This document shows positions 36,926 through 48,345 of a stretch of 64,000 nucleotides of DNA, in pieces. This stretch comes from Allium sativum (lineage: Eukaryota > Streptophyta > Magnoliopsida > Asparagales > Amaryllidaceae), in NCBI GenBank assembly GCA_030737875.1, contig CM060921.1, forward strand, positions 403,908,192 through 403,972,191, read 5' to 3'. A program made the position numbers and the translations under genes. The first letter of the stretch is position 1; each line of letters opens with the position of its first letter. Under the pieces are notes generated by a model. The model was not told the DNA's origin and searched no databases. It was given only the letters and a program-made list of their open reading frames with translations.

Positions 36926-39900
36926 TCAAAGATGTACCCTCAAAAGAAGAGGGTAGGCAGCGCGTATTCTGTCCTCAGTTTCCCAACTCGCGTCTTCCTC
37001 GGCGTCGCTCCACTGAACTTTAACGAGTTTGACTTCGCGGTTGCGTAGCTTTTTCACTTCAGTTCCTATGATGCGGGTTGGAACTCTCCTCACAGTTGCT
37101 TCGCGTTCCACTTCGGCTTCTTCTAGAATGCTTGGCTCCACCACTTCCGCTGATTCATGTAGACATTTCCGGAGATGAGAAACGTTAAAGACGTTGTGAA
37201 TTCAAGCCAATCTTTTACGCAGATCTACTCTATAAGCCATTTTCCAAATCTTCCCGATGATAGGGAACGGTCCTACAAATCTTGGTGCAAGCTTTCTTGC
37301 GGATCCAAAGAGAACGACGTTCCTTAAAGGGGATACCTTAAGGAAAACCTTGTCCCCAACCTCAAATTCAAGGTCGGTCGTTCTTTTGTCGGCGTAGGAT
37401 TTCTGTCTGTCTTGGGCTGTCTTCATTCTCCTACGTATCAAGTCCACTTTCTCTGAAGTTTCTCGAATCATGTCTGGCCCAAGTATAAGCTTATCTGTAG
37501 ACTCCCACCAACAAGTTGGTGATTTGGACGGTCTTCCATACAAGGCTTCGAAGGGTGCCATGCCGATGGTAGCTTGGTAGTTGTTGTTGTAGGCAAATTC
37601 CACTAAAGGAAGGTGATCCTCCCACGTCCCTCCGAAGTCAAGAACACAAAGTCTTAAAAGATCCTCTAAAACTCTATTCACCCTTTCCGTCTGGCCATCT
37701 GTTTGGGGGTGATAGGCCATGCCCAAACATAGCTGTGTGCCTACACCTTCTTGTAGACTCCGCCAAAACTCATTTGTGAAAATAGGGTCTCGGTCACTAA
37801 CAATGCTGGAGGGTATCCCATGGAGTCGAACTATTTCCTTGAGATAAAGAGATGCTAGAGATGAGGCAGTCCTTCTACTCTTGATAGGTATAAAGTGGGG
37901 GCTTTTAGTAAGCCTATCCACTATTACCCAAATGCTAGTGTTGCCTCTTCTCGACCTAGGCAATCCATCAATGAAGTCCATTAAAATGCTATCCCACTTC
38001 CACTGTGGGACCTCTAGAGGGTGAAGTAGTCCTCCAGGCTTCTTTTGTTCCGCCTTGACCCGTTGGCAGGTCATGCACTTAGAAACGAAATCTGCCACGT
38101 CTTGCTTCATGTCGCTCCAAAAGAAAGTCCTTTTTATATCCTTGTACATCTTATCACCGCCAGGGTGTATAGTCATCTTGGAATGATGCGCTTCCTCGAG
38201 AACCTTCTTTGTCAACTCCCTTGCTTGTGGGACGCATAATCTTCCATCTCGTCTCAGCCAACCCTTATCATCGATGGCGTATCTACTGAGGTTATTAGAA
38301 GTCTCAACCCTAATAAGTTTATCAATCACATCAACAAGATGAGGGTCTTCACGTTGTGCAACCCCTATTGAGTTCAAGAGAGTACGGCGTACTTCGAGAG
38401 ATGCTAACAAACCCGGTACAAAATCCGAGGAGGGCCTAAAGTTAAAACTGGCTATATACTCCAAGTTTTGCCTTTCCACAAAGAGAGGGCTTAGGGTCAG
38501 TTTCTTTCGGCTCAACGCGTCTGCTACCACGTTGCCTTTTCTGGGAGTATAGGAAATTTCAAAATCATACGAGGCAAGAAACTCCATCCATCTTTGCTGC
38601 CTCAAGTTAAGATCCTTCTGGGAGAAGAGATATTTCAACGATTTATGGTCAGTGTATAATTCAAACTTCTCACCTAGGAGATAATGGTGCCAAGACTTAA
38701 GTGCAAAGATGATGGCGGCCAACTCAAGATCGTGGGTTGGGTAGTTCTTTTCATGAACTTTCAATTGTCTTCCGCCATAAGCTACTACCCTTCCTTCTTG
38801 CATTAGAACAGCGCCTAGTCCTGTTCCACATGCATCCGTGTATAATGTGAACATTTTGTTTCCATCAGGAAGAGTTAGAACTGGGGTTGTTGTAAGAGCC
38901 CTTTTTAATCGTTGGAAAGCAAACTCGTAGTCCAAATCCTAAGTGAACGCCAGATTCTTCTTTGTTAGCCTTGTGAGTGGGGCTGAGATTTTTGCGAAAT
39001 CCCTAATAAACTTTCGATAAAAACCGGCTAGCCCAAGAAAGCTTCAAACTTCGGTTGCATTTCTTGGTGTCTTCCAATCTTGCACTGCCACCACTTTCGC
39101 GGGGTCCACAGCCAACCCTTCTTTGGACACTATATGCCCAAGAAACCTTACTACTTTTCTCCAGAAGTGACACTTGGAGAATTTGGCTTTTAGTTGATGT
39201 GCACGGAGAGTATCCATGATTTCTTTCAGATGCTGAGCATGTTCTTCCTCACTCTTTGAGAAGATTAAGATATCATCTACGAAGACAACCACAAATTTGT
39301 TGAGGAATTCTCTGAACACCCTGCTCATTAGTTCTATGAAATAAGCGGGTGCATTTGTCAAGCCGAAAGTCATGACAAGCCACTCGAAGAAACCGTCTGG
39401 GGTTCTGAACACTGTCTTATCAATGCTGTCTTCAACTACTCTTAGCTGATGGAACCCAGTTGCCAGATCAAGTTGGGAGAAGACCTTCGCACCTACAAGC
39501 TGATCAAACAAATCGTCGATTTGGGGAAGAGGGTGCCTATTTTTCGTGGTCAACTTGTTTAACTCCCTATAGTCGACGCAAAGGCGAAGCGAACCGTCTG
39601 CTTTGGTTGCGAACACCACTGGAGCACCCCATTCCGAAATGCTCCGTCTAATGAACCCCTTTTCGAGAAGTTCTTTAACCTGCTTACTGAGCTCCTTTCT
39701 CTCCCTTGGAGCCATGTGTCTGACAGGTAAAGCTACAGGCTTTGCGTTATCCACAAGATATATGCGGAAGTCTATTTCCCGCCTCGGAGGTAAGCCTTTC
39801 ACTTCCTCAAAGACATCCGAATATTCCCGGACTACTCTAACTGATTGCAAATTCTCATCAGAAGCATCAAGCGACTCTAGATAACTAAGCATAACAGCAT

Positions 39901-40295
39901 TCAGGGGATTACAAGAAATTTCTAGAGTGTTACCAAGCCGAGTCAAGAGTCTAACTACTCTTTTCTCACAGTCAAGAATGGCACTATTACTGGATAACCA
40001 GTCCATGCCTAAGATCTAACCATATCCCGAGAAGCCCAAAACAAAGGCACTACAACTAAACTCAACGCTCAGAATAGAGATTTTCAAACCCAAACAAACC
40101 ATTGACAAGTAAGCGGAGCCCCCAAATTGGATTTGAAACTACTAAGGGATCTTCTACCATACTAGTGTCTAGATGCAGAGATTCTACTAAGGCAGATGAA
40201 ATAAAAGAGTGTGATGCGCCAGAGTCAAAAAGTGTACGAACTGGATGATCATAAAGATAGACTGCACTTTCTACAGAAATATTACTACCTCGTTC
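36926..40295 (-). pseudogene. pol: pol region of element E (protease, RT, RNase H, integrase, chromodomain), few lesions
   Basis: Protease near 40226 keeps DSGA; a frameshift and a stop follow before LGMDWL at 40006. RT (about 39700-39050) keeps FVDD and the LDLATGFHQ and FGLTNAP motifs. RNase H shows LYTDACG, the Glu of DLELAAI, YTDHKSLKY and ADALSR. Integrase has HSKMTIHPGG and CMTCQ for the zinc site, then MDFIDGLP, SDRDPIF and HPQTDGQTE for the D-D-E residues. A chromodomain-like end (LRNREVKLVKVQWSD, DASWETE) closes it at 36926. Breaks: TGA for CGA at about 39043, TAG for TGG at about 38940, TGA at about 37203. It would replicate and integrate the element; chromodomains guide insertion to heterochromatin in this family. 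Confidence 0.9.
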
Positions 40296-41257
40296 CTACT
40301 GAGGTGCCATTAGCGCATGAACCTGACCCCCTGAAGTGGATCCGGCTTTCTGTCCCTGCCCTTTCTTCTTTGGGCAGTCCTTAGCTTGGTGTCCAGTTTC
40401 TCCACAATGGAAGCAACCACCCATCTTCGCCTTCCTTTGCCAGCAGTCTTTTGATATATGGCCCCACAATGCCATAGAAATTGCACCTTCTCTTCTCACG
40501 GGGCTTATTGTTCTTCCCTCCTTTCTTGAAGTCTGTTTTAATTGCTTGTAGACCTTCTTTCTTCTCTTCCCCCTTTGTTTCTTTCTTGCCGTGGTCTTCC
40601 TCGTGTAGCAACGCAATGTCCACCAGGCTTTCATAAGTCGCACCCGTGGATACATGGGTCATGGCAAGGCTATGTAGAGGCTCATTCAAACCCTTGACAA
40701 AGCGAAGTGCCTTCTTGTGTTGGGTGTTTACTAAGTCTAGCCCAAACCTGGCTAGTTGATTAAACTGATTAACATATTCCCTGATCGTCATGCTTCCCTG
40801 TTTCAGAGTTAGAAACTTTTCCATTTGCAGGCTTCTTTCGGCTTGGGAGAGGAATTTCATCTCAAACCTTGTCCTGAAGTCTTCCCATGTTTCCACCGCC
40901 CTCTAAGCATTAGTAACTTCCCACCAATAGGAAGCTTCATCCTTAAGTAACCACACCGCAAGTTGTATCTTTTGCCTGTCATCCACTCCAAAGATGACAA
41001 ACAAATCCTCAGTCTCCTTTAACTAGTTTCTTGCTCCAACAAAAGATTATGTCCCATAAAAGTCTTTTCCACCCATAGCCTTGAAGTCTCTACATGTTTT
41101 TTGCGAAGGCATTTCCAAGAGGAGGCGGAGGAGGAGGAACCGCGGCCACTGGAGGTGGGATGTCTGCTGGGACCGCGCCATTGGCCCTTGCTTCTAAGTA
41201 CCTCCTAAACCAGCCGGGAATCGGCACTCCTTCCGGAAGGTTAAGGTCTCCAGACAT
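40296..41257 (-). pseudogene. gag: gag region of element E (fused ahead of pol), frameshifted
   Basis: Starts at the ATG on the minus strand at 41257 (MSGDLNLPEGVPIPGWF) with a Pro-rich N-terminal part. A stop follows FAKNM at about 41092 and the frame changes. The gag core is clear: WEDFRTRFEMKFLS, then LTLKQGSMTIREYVNQFNQL, then KALRFVKGLNEPL. Another frameshift inside the first zinc knuckle (CNF start) moves to the frame with an intact second knuckle, CFHCGETGHQAKDC. The final TAG at 40296 stands where G has a Gln codon, so gag and pol were probably one ORF. At least three frameshifts mean no working Gag from this copy. Confidence 0.85.
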
Positions 41258-41436
41258 ACTGAAACAGAAAGGAAAGATTCAAAACGAAGGATAGAGAAGG
41301 ATAGATAGGGCACATGGCTTTGGGGGATTTTGTCTTTTTATTAATATAACACTTTTTTTTCTAAAAAAAAATGCTTCTTTAAACTTTCTTTTTGAAAACA
41401 ATTTTCAATTTTTTTTCCCCTGTCTGGTAAAACTAT

Positions 41437-41448
41437 GCTCTGATACCA
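41437..41448 (-). other. Primer binding site of element E
   Basis: TGGTATCAGAGC on the minus strand, two bases after the LTR end, is a perfect initiator-Met tRNA site. Confidence 0.92.
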
Positions 41449-42437
41449 AGTGAAACACCCCACCTCCATTAAGGTCACTCACAAAGGGAATGCCTTAACT
41501 TTGGTGGAGGTTTATAAGTAAAAGCCACAGATGAACTCAAGACATATATAAATACACATATTTTAAACAGCGGAAACCAAACAAACTTTTATTTCATCAA
41601 TACGTGTATCAAACAAAGATTTCCATAATTGTCTCAAAATACTTCCAACATTACAACCTCATAACTGCCTCGATTATTAAAGAAGCATGAAAACATAAAT
41701 AAAGTGACAAAAATCCCCATAGTGATATCCAAAGCCATTATCCGAGCAAGAAAGATCCAAATCATACATCGACGTTCTTGGTGCTTGTAAAGAGCCTGAC
41801 TGAGTTGAGCTGTTTCCTCCCTGTGGACCTGGGGGGGGGGGATGAAAGAAAAGAAGACGAAAAGAAAATAGGGTCAGACATAAAGCCTGAGTAAATCTAG
41901 TAACTCTTCAATATGTGAATAAGAAAAGGGTATGATGGACGTAAACTAAAAATAGGAAAGTTTCACAAACTGAGGAAGTGTGGAATGTACTATCACACCC
42001 ATACTATATCTCTGCACCTACTCGAGTTTATTCTAAGTGGCACCCCATGGTGAGGGTGAAGTGATCCCCATTCTTATTAAAGATCGGCTACTACTCGCGT
42101 TAACATGTGTCATACGGCCCCCAAGAATTGTAGATACCTATGCTGGTCCCACCATGGGGTGTATCAAGACCATGGTGGCGGCCCCGACACAAAACTAGAA
42201 GACATAGGTTATACTACTGGTGTCCCCAGTGCCCTGGTTGTCTGCTCCGGAGTGTGTGCACACCCGCACCCCGTTAGACCTGCACTGTGCACCCACCGCC
42301 GTCGTTTGACCACTTACAATCAGCCCAGTAATCGTGCCCCACCCTGCCTAGTTTCAGGGTACCGTTGATACCTAACTTTGGGTTACTGCTGAAACGGGTC
42401 CCTCGTTACCAGGATTTTCTAGTCAAACATGTTAAGT

Positions 42438-42522
42438 GGTTAAGTGTCTGTATTTACCTAACCCCACCCATCAATTTTTGTTAACATGTCGAATTTGGTT
42501 AAGTGTTATAGTTGACTTAACC
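42438..42522 (-). repeat. Two GGTTAAG/CTTAACC hairpins in the 5' LTR of E
   Basis: 42438-42463 and 42497-42522 each read GGTTAAG, a 12-base spacer, then CTAACC or CTTAACC. They are copies of the hairpin that is tandemly amplified in element G. Confidence 0.5.
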
Positions 42523-42566
42523 CTACCATCTGTCCTTAGCCTCTTAGGAGCACCAGACCACTCACA

Positions 42567-42750
42567 TTAGACAGGTATTGCTACGGTTACTGGATATGCC
42601 GGTCGGTTCCGGGCAGGTTTACACCGTAGCTCAGTCTAACCTTGGGTCCTTATTGGGCTCAATGCTTAACCACCCACATTGGATAGGTATTGTTGTGACT
42701 ACTGGACAGCCGGGCAGGTCCGGGCAGGTTTACATCACAACTCAATCCAA
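42567..42750 (-). other. Duplicated covarying stem-loops, 5' LTR of E
   Basis: Structure a (42567-42639) and structure b (42679-42750), with the same arms as at 34424-34607. On E's sense strand the shared motif is TGTAAACCTGCCCGG followed by GTCCAGTA. The pair lies about 1.3 kb downstream of the TATA box, so it would be in the transcribed leader. Confidence 0.65.
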
Positions 42751-44003
42751 CCTCGGGTTAAGCATATCGTGTTTTCTAAATTTACATATTTTATTACTTT
42801 TCAACTATATGTAAATGTCATATCTTTTATTTTTGGGTATTTCAATTCATACCGCTTATGTGTCATAATCATTGGCATGTGCCAAACATGCCAACATATG
42901 TTTTCATATTTTACACCCAACGTTATTACCCCCGTTTGTTCGCAACGTTATAACATGTGTTGGGCTTGTCACAATTCAGCCCAACTTTATAAACGTGAGG
43001 AAAAGGGGAAATCAAGAACATGTAATACATAAAGGTGTGTGGCGCATGAACTTGCAATTAGGCGATTCAACTAACATATAACATGGGTCATGTGAACTTG
43101 CATTCAAATCAAAGTATGACTAAGTAGGTGACATATGAAATGGCATAGTTTAGGAAAATACAAACTTGTGTTCAAACATGTTAACTTGGCATAATATCAA
43201 CCACAAAACTAGCATGTTGTATATTCACAAAAATGTACAATTTTTACATCTAATCATGTAGCCTATTTCAACATGAACTTGCATAGTTTATGAAACCCAA
43301 ACGATGTTTGACATAGAACCAATTATATTTTGCAAATAAACATGAACTTGCATAGTTTATGAAACATAGATCCAATTATACCTGCAAACATAGATCTAAT
43401 TATACTTGCCAATAAACATAAGGATGATATCATAGGTTTTGGGTCATGTAGGCATAAAAGGTCTATAACATGTTTACACAAATTCTAATTTAGACTAAGG
43501 GAATATACATAGTCCATGCCATCGACATATACAAGAAGGGATCAATTTCTAGTTTTTGCCACAAGCTTGCAAGTGCCATTGTTTTTCATATACAATTGTT
43601 CAATAGGCTTGCATCAATCAATTTGTGCCACAAACATCAATACATAAGTCATGATAGAACCATTACAATACACAAAGATTATAACAACACGATTCTATTT
43701 TCATTTACATCGAATCACATCATAGTTTTTATTCATATTTTGAATGGTCACTATATTACTACGTGTGATGAATTCTTGTTTTCTGATTTCTGTTATTCTG
43801 ATTTGGAGATGCTCTCCTTTGGGTAGAAAAGTTGCGTTGAATGTTTTGATTAAGCTTTGATCTTCTTTTAATTTGATTCGTCTCTTAGGCTTGTTGGCTT
43901 GTCTCTAGGCTTTCTAATTGACGGCCATTCCTAGTTCCTCTCCAGCAGCATGACGGCTTTTGTATTCTATTATTTGTGTGAATTTAGGTTTAGGCTTAAG
44001 TTA

Positions 44004-44013
44004 TATTTATATA
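44004..44013 (-). promoter_or_regulatory. TATA box of element E (5' LTR)
   Basis: TATATAAATA on the minus strand, about 485 bp after the LTR start and 170 bp downstream of the palindrome array. Confidence 0.6.
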
Positions 44014-44182
44014 ATTTTAAATTGTTTTGAGCCGTCAGATGAAGATAGGAGGAATCTAGATCATACAAAGTTCAAAGAGCCAATCAAGAGGTGACACGTA
44101 AGCCCTAGTGACTCAGCCAAGCATTAGAATTCGACCAGACCCTGACCAGGCCAGCCAGGACCTGACCAGCAGGTCTTTCTGA

Positions 44183-44283
44183 CCTGGGCGCACTTGGCAG
44201 GTGCGCCAGGCCAAAATTGTACTAGCGCACTTCCCAGGTGCGCCAGTTCAACTTTGTTCTAGCGCACTTCACAAGTGCGCCAG
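44183..44283 (-). repeat. U3 palindrome array, 5' LTR of E
   Basis: The same three units as 36041-36141 (44183-44210, 44222-44246, 44259-44283). Here units 2 and 3 have CTAGCGCAC in place of CTGGCGCAC, so one base pair per stem is lost by G to A. Confidence 0.8.
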
Positions 44284-44501
44284 TGCATTCTGACCCGTTT
44301 TCCGGTTTTTCTGCCCAACTTCTTTCGTCTATATCTTCTTCATACGATATCCATTTTACGCAAACTTGAACTCTATCTCAAGCAGAATTTCGAGACGAAT
44401 GCAATGGCGTAACCCATTTCCCTTGATTTCATCATTTATAATTAATTATACTTTAATTTGTGAAGCTTAACGTTATAGAATTCACGGGGTGTTACAATTT
44501 G

Positions 44502-45742
44502 TCTTATGTTGCTCATAATAAATAAGCCTTGTTTATCAAATGTAAATACAAGCTGCATTTTCATCTCCAAATGATCTCTATGAAAGTGAAAATAAAATCA
44601 ATATTTGATGCCCAACGTTACTAATTCAACAACAAATAGATCTATCTTTTGTAGATTTAGATTTTTAAATTTGTCATTTTAATGAATGATTACCCGCAGT
44701 TTATATGGTGTATTATAGTTGGATGAGTTCAGTTGTGTTAGTTAATAACATAATTAGGTCATGCTTATAATAATACATGTGCTGATTCCATTAATTATTA
44801 AAAAGAGAAACCATAAATTCATTTTATATTGATTTGTATGAATATAACAAAGGATGTGCCTCTGAATTATCTTCTAATCTCATAGTTTATTTACAATTTT
44901 CCATATTTTTTGTTGAACAACATTTCCAATTTCTTTAATTTAATTTGATCGAGTGACTTTAATCTTTTTTGCTTTCTTTGTGGAATCATCCCATGCTCCC
45001 ATGCATACAATGATTTTTCGCCGTGCACATTTATTATAGTTTAATTTGGTGTTTTCCTAATCGATTGAAAAATCCTTTTTATACATGTATTTGGTTATGT
45101 TGCCACGGGTAACAATCTAATTTTAATTATACTCTTCAAATTATTTTTTGTACTTTTATTTTAAGTTTGTTTTAATACCATAAAGTTGTTCATTTTTGCC
45201 TCCATTTCATTTTGTGCATTTGTTGAGTTCACCTTATGTTCCACTAGCTTTTCTTTTCTTTAGTTTTTTGTTTTGTTTTTACATTTTGTTATTTTTATTT
45301 TATTTTATGTTCTCACAAAAAAAGGTCACATTGCATGTTATTGTGCATTTGATAGTGTGCATTTCATTCTGTCAATATTTGTTTACTATCAACATATTTT
45401 AATCTGTGCTTTGTTTCCCTTTTGTGTTTTTTTTTGTTTTGAAAAAAGGAGTCATTTAGTTTCCTAAGTTCTTAATTTTCACTTTCTCCGCAACACTATC
45501 CTGTGAATGTCAGTTTGTATTCTGATTTTCATGTTTTCAATCTTGCATTTTTCGTTGTGTTTTTTTTCTTTTTGGTGGGGCAGTGCCAGCTTTATAGTGG
45601 TCGCACCACTTTTATTAGAAAGGGGAAAAGAAAAAGACTGCACAAGCATAAAGACTCCATTCTTTGTTTGAAGCGCCAGAACACTATACATTACAAAATA
45701 GGAGAAAAGCATGGCACTAATACTACAAATTATGTCTCATAA
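44502..45742. other. Unassigned T-rich sequence between E and the H frame
   Basis: About 1.2 kb with strong T over A bias from about 44900 to 45600. I see no ORF with family resemblance, no repeat and no RNA gene. On the minus strand it lies directly downstream of the H stop codon and could be its 3' non-coding part. Confidence 0.45.
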
Positions 45743-45868
45743 TTATTCCTCATCAGGGGAACAACTGGAGCTATCACTAGATCCTGTAATGTTGACATAT
45801 TCCGAAAAAAGCACAGCAAGATTATGAACATAACAAGGGTTAGGACTACGAAATTCGCGTTTCCAATC
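45743..45868 (-). pseudogene. C-terminal end of reading frame H, cut off by element G
   Basis: With G and one copy of its CAATC duplication removed, the minus-strand frame at 56915 continues here in frame from the GAT codon: TGG AAA CGC and so on, for 41 codons (WKREFRSPNPCYV, then SDSSSCSPDEE) to TAA at 45743-45745. The continuation is open and ends in an acidic Ser-rich tail. I do not recognise the domain. It shows that G landed in a coding region. Confidence 0.55.
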
Positions 45869-46123
45869 TGTAACACCCCGTAAATTTAAATATTAAAGTT
45901 AACAAATTAAAGAATACTTAATTTCAAATGTGGAAATTAAGTGACATGATTGCGCCATTGCATTTATCTCGGAATTCTGCTTGAGATAGAGTCCGAGTTT
46001 GTGTGAACTGGACTTCGTATGAAGAAGTTATGGCCTTCCGAAGTTTCAAAAATTAATTAAATTAAAAACAGCTCAGGATTCAGGAATTCAAATATATATA
46101 TATATATATATAACAGGGACCAG

Positions 46124-46196
46124 GTCGACCAGAGGGTCGACTCTAGTGTCGACCTCCCCTATACAGGTCGACCTTAGTGTCGACCTGGGGGTCGAC
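46124..46196 (+). repeat. GTCGAC palindrome cluster, 5' LTR of G
   Basis: Six GTCGAC sites in 73 bp (46124, 46136, 46148, 46167, 46179, 46191), mostly as agGTCGACct or gtGTCGACct, followed by a run of C. The cluster is about 150 bp upstream of the TATA box. The 3' LTR keeps three plus one decayed ATCGAC. Confidence 0.8.
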
Positions 46197-46243
46197 CTGC
46201 CCCCCCCCCCCCCCCGGGGTAGATCTGAAAGATGACGATTTTG

Positions 46244-46261
46244 TGACTCAGTGCTGAGTCA
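46244..46261 (+). promoter_or_regulatory. TGACTCA-GTGC-TGAGTCA palindrome
   Basis: A perfect 7 bp inverted repeat of the bZIP-type (GCN4-like) box, about 85 bp upstream of the TATA box. A single TGACTCA-type box (GGCTGAGTCACTAG on the sense strand) is present at the matching place in E. Confidence 0.5.
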
Positions 46262-46346
46262 TTAGGGCTGAGGTGTCATTCTGTCTTGACTGGATGGTCT
46301 TGATTGATTATAGGTTAATCCGACGGCTATTAATTAACTAATCTTC

Positions 46347-46355
46347 TATAAAAAC
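46347..46355 (+). promoter_or_regulatory. TATA box of element G (5' LTR)
   Basis: TATAAAAAC about 480 bp after the LTR start. In the 3' LTR the matching position reads TATAATTGG (53655 on). Confidence 0.6.
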
Positions 46356-46905
46356 AACCTAAACCCCTAACCATAATCACACAAATTCATATCAAGAACC
46401 GCCATGCCGTCAATGGAGAATCTAGAGTAGCTGTCATACACTTTCAACCCTAAAGCAAGACAGAGGCCTGAATCAAAAATCAAATCAAATCTGAATAACA
46501 ACTAAGTCTGCATCAAAGGCGAGCAAATCAATTTCATAAGACAGATTCCAGAATGACAAGACTATTCTTTTTGATTGTGAGTATGATAGCTTTCACAAGA
46601 TAATTCGTTAATTTAATCATGATAAGATACAAGTGGGATCATAAGAATATGATTTTGAATCATGTGATGTAAATTATATGTATATTTGTGGTGTTGAATC
46701 ATATGTTAGTTCTTATGTGAATTTTATGCATGTTGGATCATATGTTAGTTCTTATGTGAATCCTATGCAAGTTGAATCATATATCTTATACAAGTTTGTG
46801 GTGATTGGATCATATATTCTCATATGAATCTTATGCAAGTTTAGGTTGTTAAAATATATGTAAAACATGTATATGCATATGCTAGTTTATGTGACATTAA
46901 TCTAT

Positions 46906-47097
46906 ATGTTTAGATCCATGTGCAAGTTCATACCTTTATGTTTAGATCCATAAGCAAGATTATATCTTTATGTTTAGATCTATATGCAAGATTACATCTT
47001 TATGTTTAGATCTATATGCATGTTCACACCTTTATGTTTAGATCCATATGCAAGATCACACCTTTATGTTCGGATCTATAACAGTACATAAGTTATG
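46906..47097 (+). repeat. 32 bp tandem repeat (6 units), 5' LTR of G
   Basis: Units of the type ATGTTTAGATCCATATGCAA plus 12 more bases start at 46906, 46938, 46970, 47002, 47034 and 47066, an exact 32 bp period. It lies in the presumed transcribed leader. Confidence 0.85.
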
Positions 47098-47532
47098 CAA
47101 GTTTATGTCCATCACCTATGCTAGTTTTGTATCATATGCTAGTTTGAATGAAATTCATATGCAAGTTATTGGCTATGTAATCTTATGTCATGATCCTTAG
47201 ATCTATTTTATGTGTTATGTGATGTTTTTCTTTTTATGAGTTAGACTATTTGCGAGTCTAACATATGTCATATGAAAACGTATGAATAGCGTGGGGATGA
47301 TGAGATAATATTGAATATGCATAAAATATTGTGAATTGGCATAAATGGCCTTAAAAAGGCATATAATTAATTTAAGACATTAATTGGCATAATTGGTATA
47401 TATGGACATAATTTTAAGAGACAATTACAGACATAAATAAATTTGGAATTTATTTATGAATTTGAATAGGGATATTAATCCAATTTGGGGATAAATAAAG
47501 ATGTGTAATAATAAACCACCTAAGACACGAGG

Positions 47533-47727
47533 TTAGACTCTTTTGTGGTGTAAGACTGCCCGGACCCGCCCGACAAATCCAATAGCCACAAATGCCAGTC
47601 TAATGTGAGAGGTCAAAGGCATGAATTAAGTGCGTAACAGTTGTAAAGACACAAGGTTAGGCACGTTTGTGGTATAAGACTGCCCGGACCCGCCCGGCAA
47701 ATCCAACAGCCACAAATGCCAGTCTAA
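47533..47727 (+). other. Duplicated covarying stem-loops, 5' LTR of G
   Basis: 47533-47603: outer arms TTAGACT/AGTCTAA, inner TTGTGG/CCACAA. 47657-47727: outer TTAGGC against AGTCTAA (partly weakened), inner TTTGTGG/CCACAAA. Both contain GTGTAAGAC or GTATAAGAC followed by TGCCCGGACCCGCCCG. They are homologous to the E structures with different arms, and the element's sense strand is the same. Confidence 0.65.
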
Positions 47728-48069
47728 TGTAGGAGGTCTTTACAAGGTTACGGTGTTAATGAATTAAGAAACACTTAACCAGATAAACATGTGGTGGGAC
47801 ATAGGGGGTTAAGTGGGTGCCTTGGGTAGCATGTGAAATTTAGTGGGTGCCTTAGGTGGCATGTGAAATACGATTAGGTGCCTTAATAGTTAATTAATGC
47901 TGATTAAGGACAAATATGAATGACAAACAGAAGTTTGGTTGAGTGAGTGATACTCTGAGTAACGATCTGATGTTGATCTCGATCTTCGGGGTTGGTACTT
48001 AGGGAGTCATTCTCTTAACCAATGTATCTATGAACTAAGAAGTACCTAATCATTAACTAAGTAAAATTT

Positions 48070-48345
48070 GATAAGTGGGAAGGGTTAAGACCAGCTTAAC
48101 CAATAACTTGATAAGTGGGAAGGGTTAAGACCAGCTTAACCAATAATATATATATATATAAACCTGATAAGTGGATGGCTTAAGACATACTTAACCAATA
48201 ATAATATATTGATCGGATAAGCGGATAGGGTTAAGACCAACTTAACCAATAAGATATAAGTGGATGGGGTTTAGACCAGCTTAACCAATAATATATCGAT
48301 CTGATAAGCGGGTAGGGTAAAGACAAGCTTAACCAATAACTCATG
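48070..48345 (+). repeat. Tandem array of GGTTAAG/CTTAACC hairpins, 5' LTR of G
   Basis: Six units of about 35-60 bp of the type gataagtgggaa-GGTTAAG-accag-CTTAACC-aataa. Units 1 (48083-48101), 2 and 4 have perfect 7 bp stems with a 5-base loop; units 3, 5 and 6 have one or two mismatches. The spacing is changed by TA runs. Confidence 0.75.

Larger units (their letters stand above)
33303..44496 (-). mobile_element. Element E: nearly complete chromodomain-type Ty3/gypsy retrotransposon
   Basis: 11.2 kb, minus strand, with perfect 5 bp target duplications ATTTG (33298-33302 and 44497-44501). The LTRs are 3052 and 3046 bp and close to identical over the stretches I compared. It has an intact primer site, polypurine tract and gag-pol. 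Pol has only a few stops, but gag is frameshifted, so E is probably not autonomous now. Its LTRs, primer site, 3' end and proteins are related to those of G. Confidence 0.92.
41451..44496 (-). repeat. 5' LTR of element E
   Basis: 3046 bp, near-identical in layout to 33303-36354. The promoter side is at 44496. It carries a TATATAAATA box at 44004-44013, the palindrome array 44183-44283 and the stem-loops 42567-42750. The ORFs in the 42100-43080 stretch recur in both LTRs but have no domain and are crossed by the stem-loops, so I leave them out. Confidence 0.92.

Noticed and set aside
46906..47097. Regular 32 bp repeats resembling a CRISPR array
   Set aside because: The units are directly adjacent with no unique spacers, lie inside an LTR of a plant element and recur in the other LTR.
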